NCBI GenBank assembly: GCA_938004025.1
Contig: CALKXC010000315.1
Location: forward strand, 1 to 6,502
Reading direction: 5' to 3'
DNA: 6,502 bases
DNA from: an uncultured Leucothrix sp.
GTDB taxonomy: Bacteria; Pseudomonadota; Gammaproteobacteria; Thiotrichales; Thiotrichaceae
A program made the position numbers and the translations under genes. The first letter of the stretch is position 1. Every line of letters begins with the position of its first letter. Of the stretch, positions 6,091 to 6,502 are shown piece after piece. The notes under the pieces were generated by a model, which was not told where the DNA came from, searched no databases, and saw only the letters and a list, made by a program, of their open reading frames with translations.

Positions 6091-6502
6091 TTAATGACTA
6101 GGAGAAAGACTGTCGGATAGTGAAGACCGACTGGGTCTATAAAAAGCGTAACCTAAGCGGTTCCATGTGTAATAGGAATGCAAAAAGTAGTTACCCACTG
6201 CGGCGAATACCACACCGACCATGTACACAAGGTATAAACCAACGATGTTGGTAGTAACAATTGAAAACGTTGACATTAACGTGCTGACCACCGATATTTG
6301 AATAATCAATCCGTATAGGCATACAAATTGATAAAGAGCAAAACCTTTGTAAAACTGAGCACCACTAAAACTCATGGGCGTAAAGGTGAATTTATTATTG
6401 GCGTAATAGGTCCACATTATTGCCAGCTCTACGCCAAAAACAATAGATACTGGCATAGGTACACCTGCAGCTTTGAATAGCGCAAAACCGCCAAAGTTAA
6501 CC
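6091..6502 (-). CDS. GtrA-type membrane protein, C-terminal part, cut by the right edge
   Basis: The frame is open from the right edge to a TAA at 6091-6093; 136 codons are visible. The internal ATG at 6456 is not the start, because the frame continues upstream with hydrophobic sequence (VNFGGFALFKAAGVPMP). The visible part shows the end of a first membrane segment, then three more, with the GtrA marks NNKFTF after segment two and GNYFLHSYYTW after segment four. A polar tail with many serines follows. GtrA domains occur alone or fused behind a GT2 dolichol-phosphate-mannose-synthase-like domain. The missing N-terminus decides which applies. It ends 53 bp before the next GtrA gene and probably shares its transcript. 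Confidence 0.82.
   Translation of the reverse strand, partial: VNFGGFALFKAAGVPMPVSIVFGVELAIMWTYYANNKFTFTPMSFSGAQFYKGFALYQFVCLYGLIIQISVVSTLMSTFSIVTTNIVGLYLVYMVGVVFAAVGNYFLHSYYTWNRLGYAFYRPSRSSLSDSLSPSH

Noticed and set aside
1..6502. CRISPR array, tRNA or rRNA genes, insertion sequences
   Set aside because: I saw no regularly spaced repeats, no cloverleaf-like sequence, no rRNA-like sequence and no transposase motifs or terminal inverted repeats.

Overview
This looks like part of a bacterial polysaccharide (exopolysaccharide or O-antigen type) gene cluster. Every gene I can support lies on the minus strand, so transcription runs from right to left. The moderate base composition, the outer-membrane-type lipoprotein signal and the exported multidomain lyase suggest a Gram-negative proteobacterium, perhaps a marine gammaproteobacterium. 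That placement is an inference from gene style, since the window holds no taxonomic marker.

In order of transcription: (1) 6502-6091, the C-terminal end of a GtrA-type membrane protein that enters from beyond the right edge. (2) 6037-5603, a complete small GtrA-family protein with a TTG start backed by a strong Shine-Dalgarno sequence. (3) 5522-4374, a cytoplasmic family-4 glycosyltransferase of the CapM/PglA type. (4) 4373-3858, 516 bp without a convincing gene. It holds three dyad symmetries just after the glycosyltransferase, then a phased direct repeat and a very AT-rich stretch that may carry the promoter of the next gene. (5) 3857-1347, an 836-residue lipoprotein with a family-1 polysaccharide (pectate) lyase domain, a Pro/Glu-rich tether with a 20-residue tandem repeat, and a C-terminal calcium-binding motif region. 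(6) 1171-98, a VanZ-family membrane protein with a periplasmic beta-rich insertion that resembles a carbohydrate-binding fold. (7) 86-1, probably the start of another membrane-protein gene leaving the left edge.

Together the genes suggest sugar transfer onto a lipid-linked intermediate (GT4), movement or supply of undecaprenyl-linked sugars across the inner membrane (GtrA proteins), and a surface-anchored lyase that could trim or release a uronic-acid-containing polymer. The substrate of the lyase and the polymer made by the cluster cannot be read from the sequence.

The most unusual feature is the N-terminus of the lyase. It carries the C-terminal half of a fibronectin-III-like module followed by the N-terminal half of another, an order that suggests either rearrangement of a former tandem array or a circularly permuted domain. 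The lyase active-site strand also departs from the usual pattern. I do not see a clearly new defence, mobile or RNA system here.
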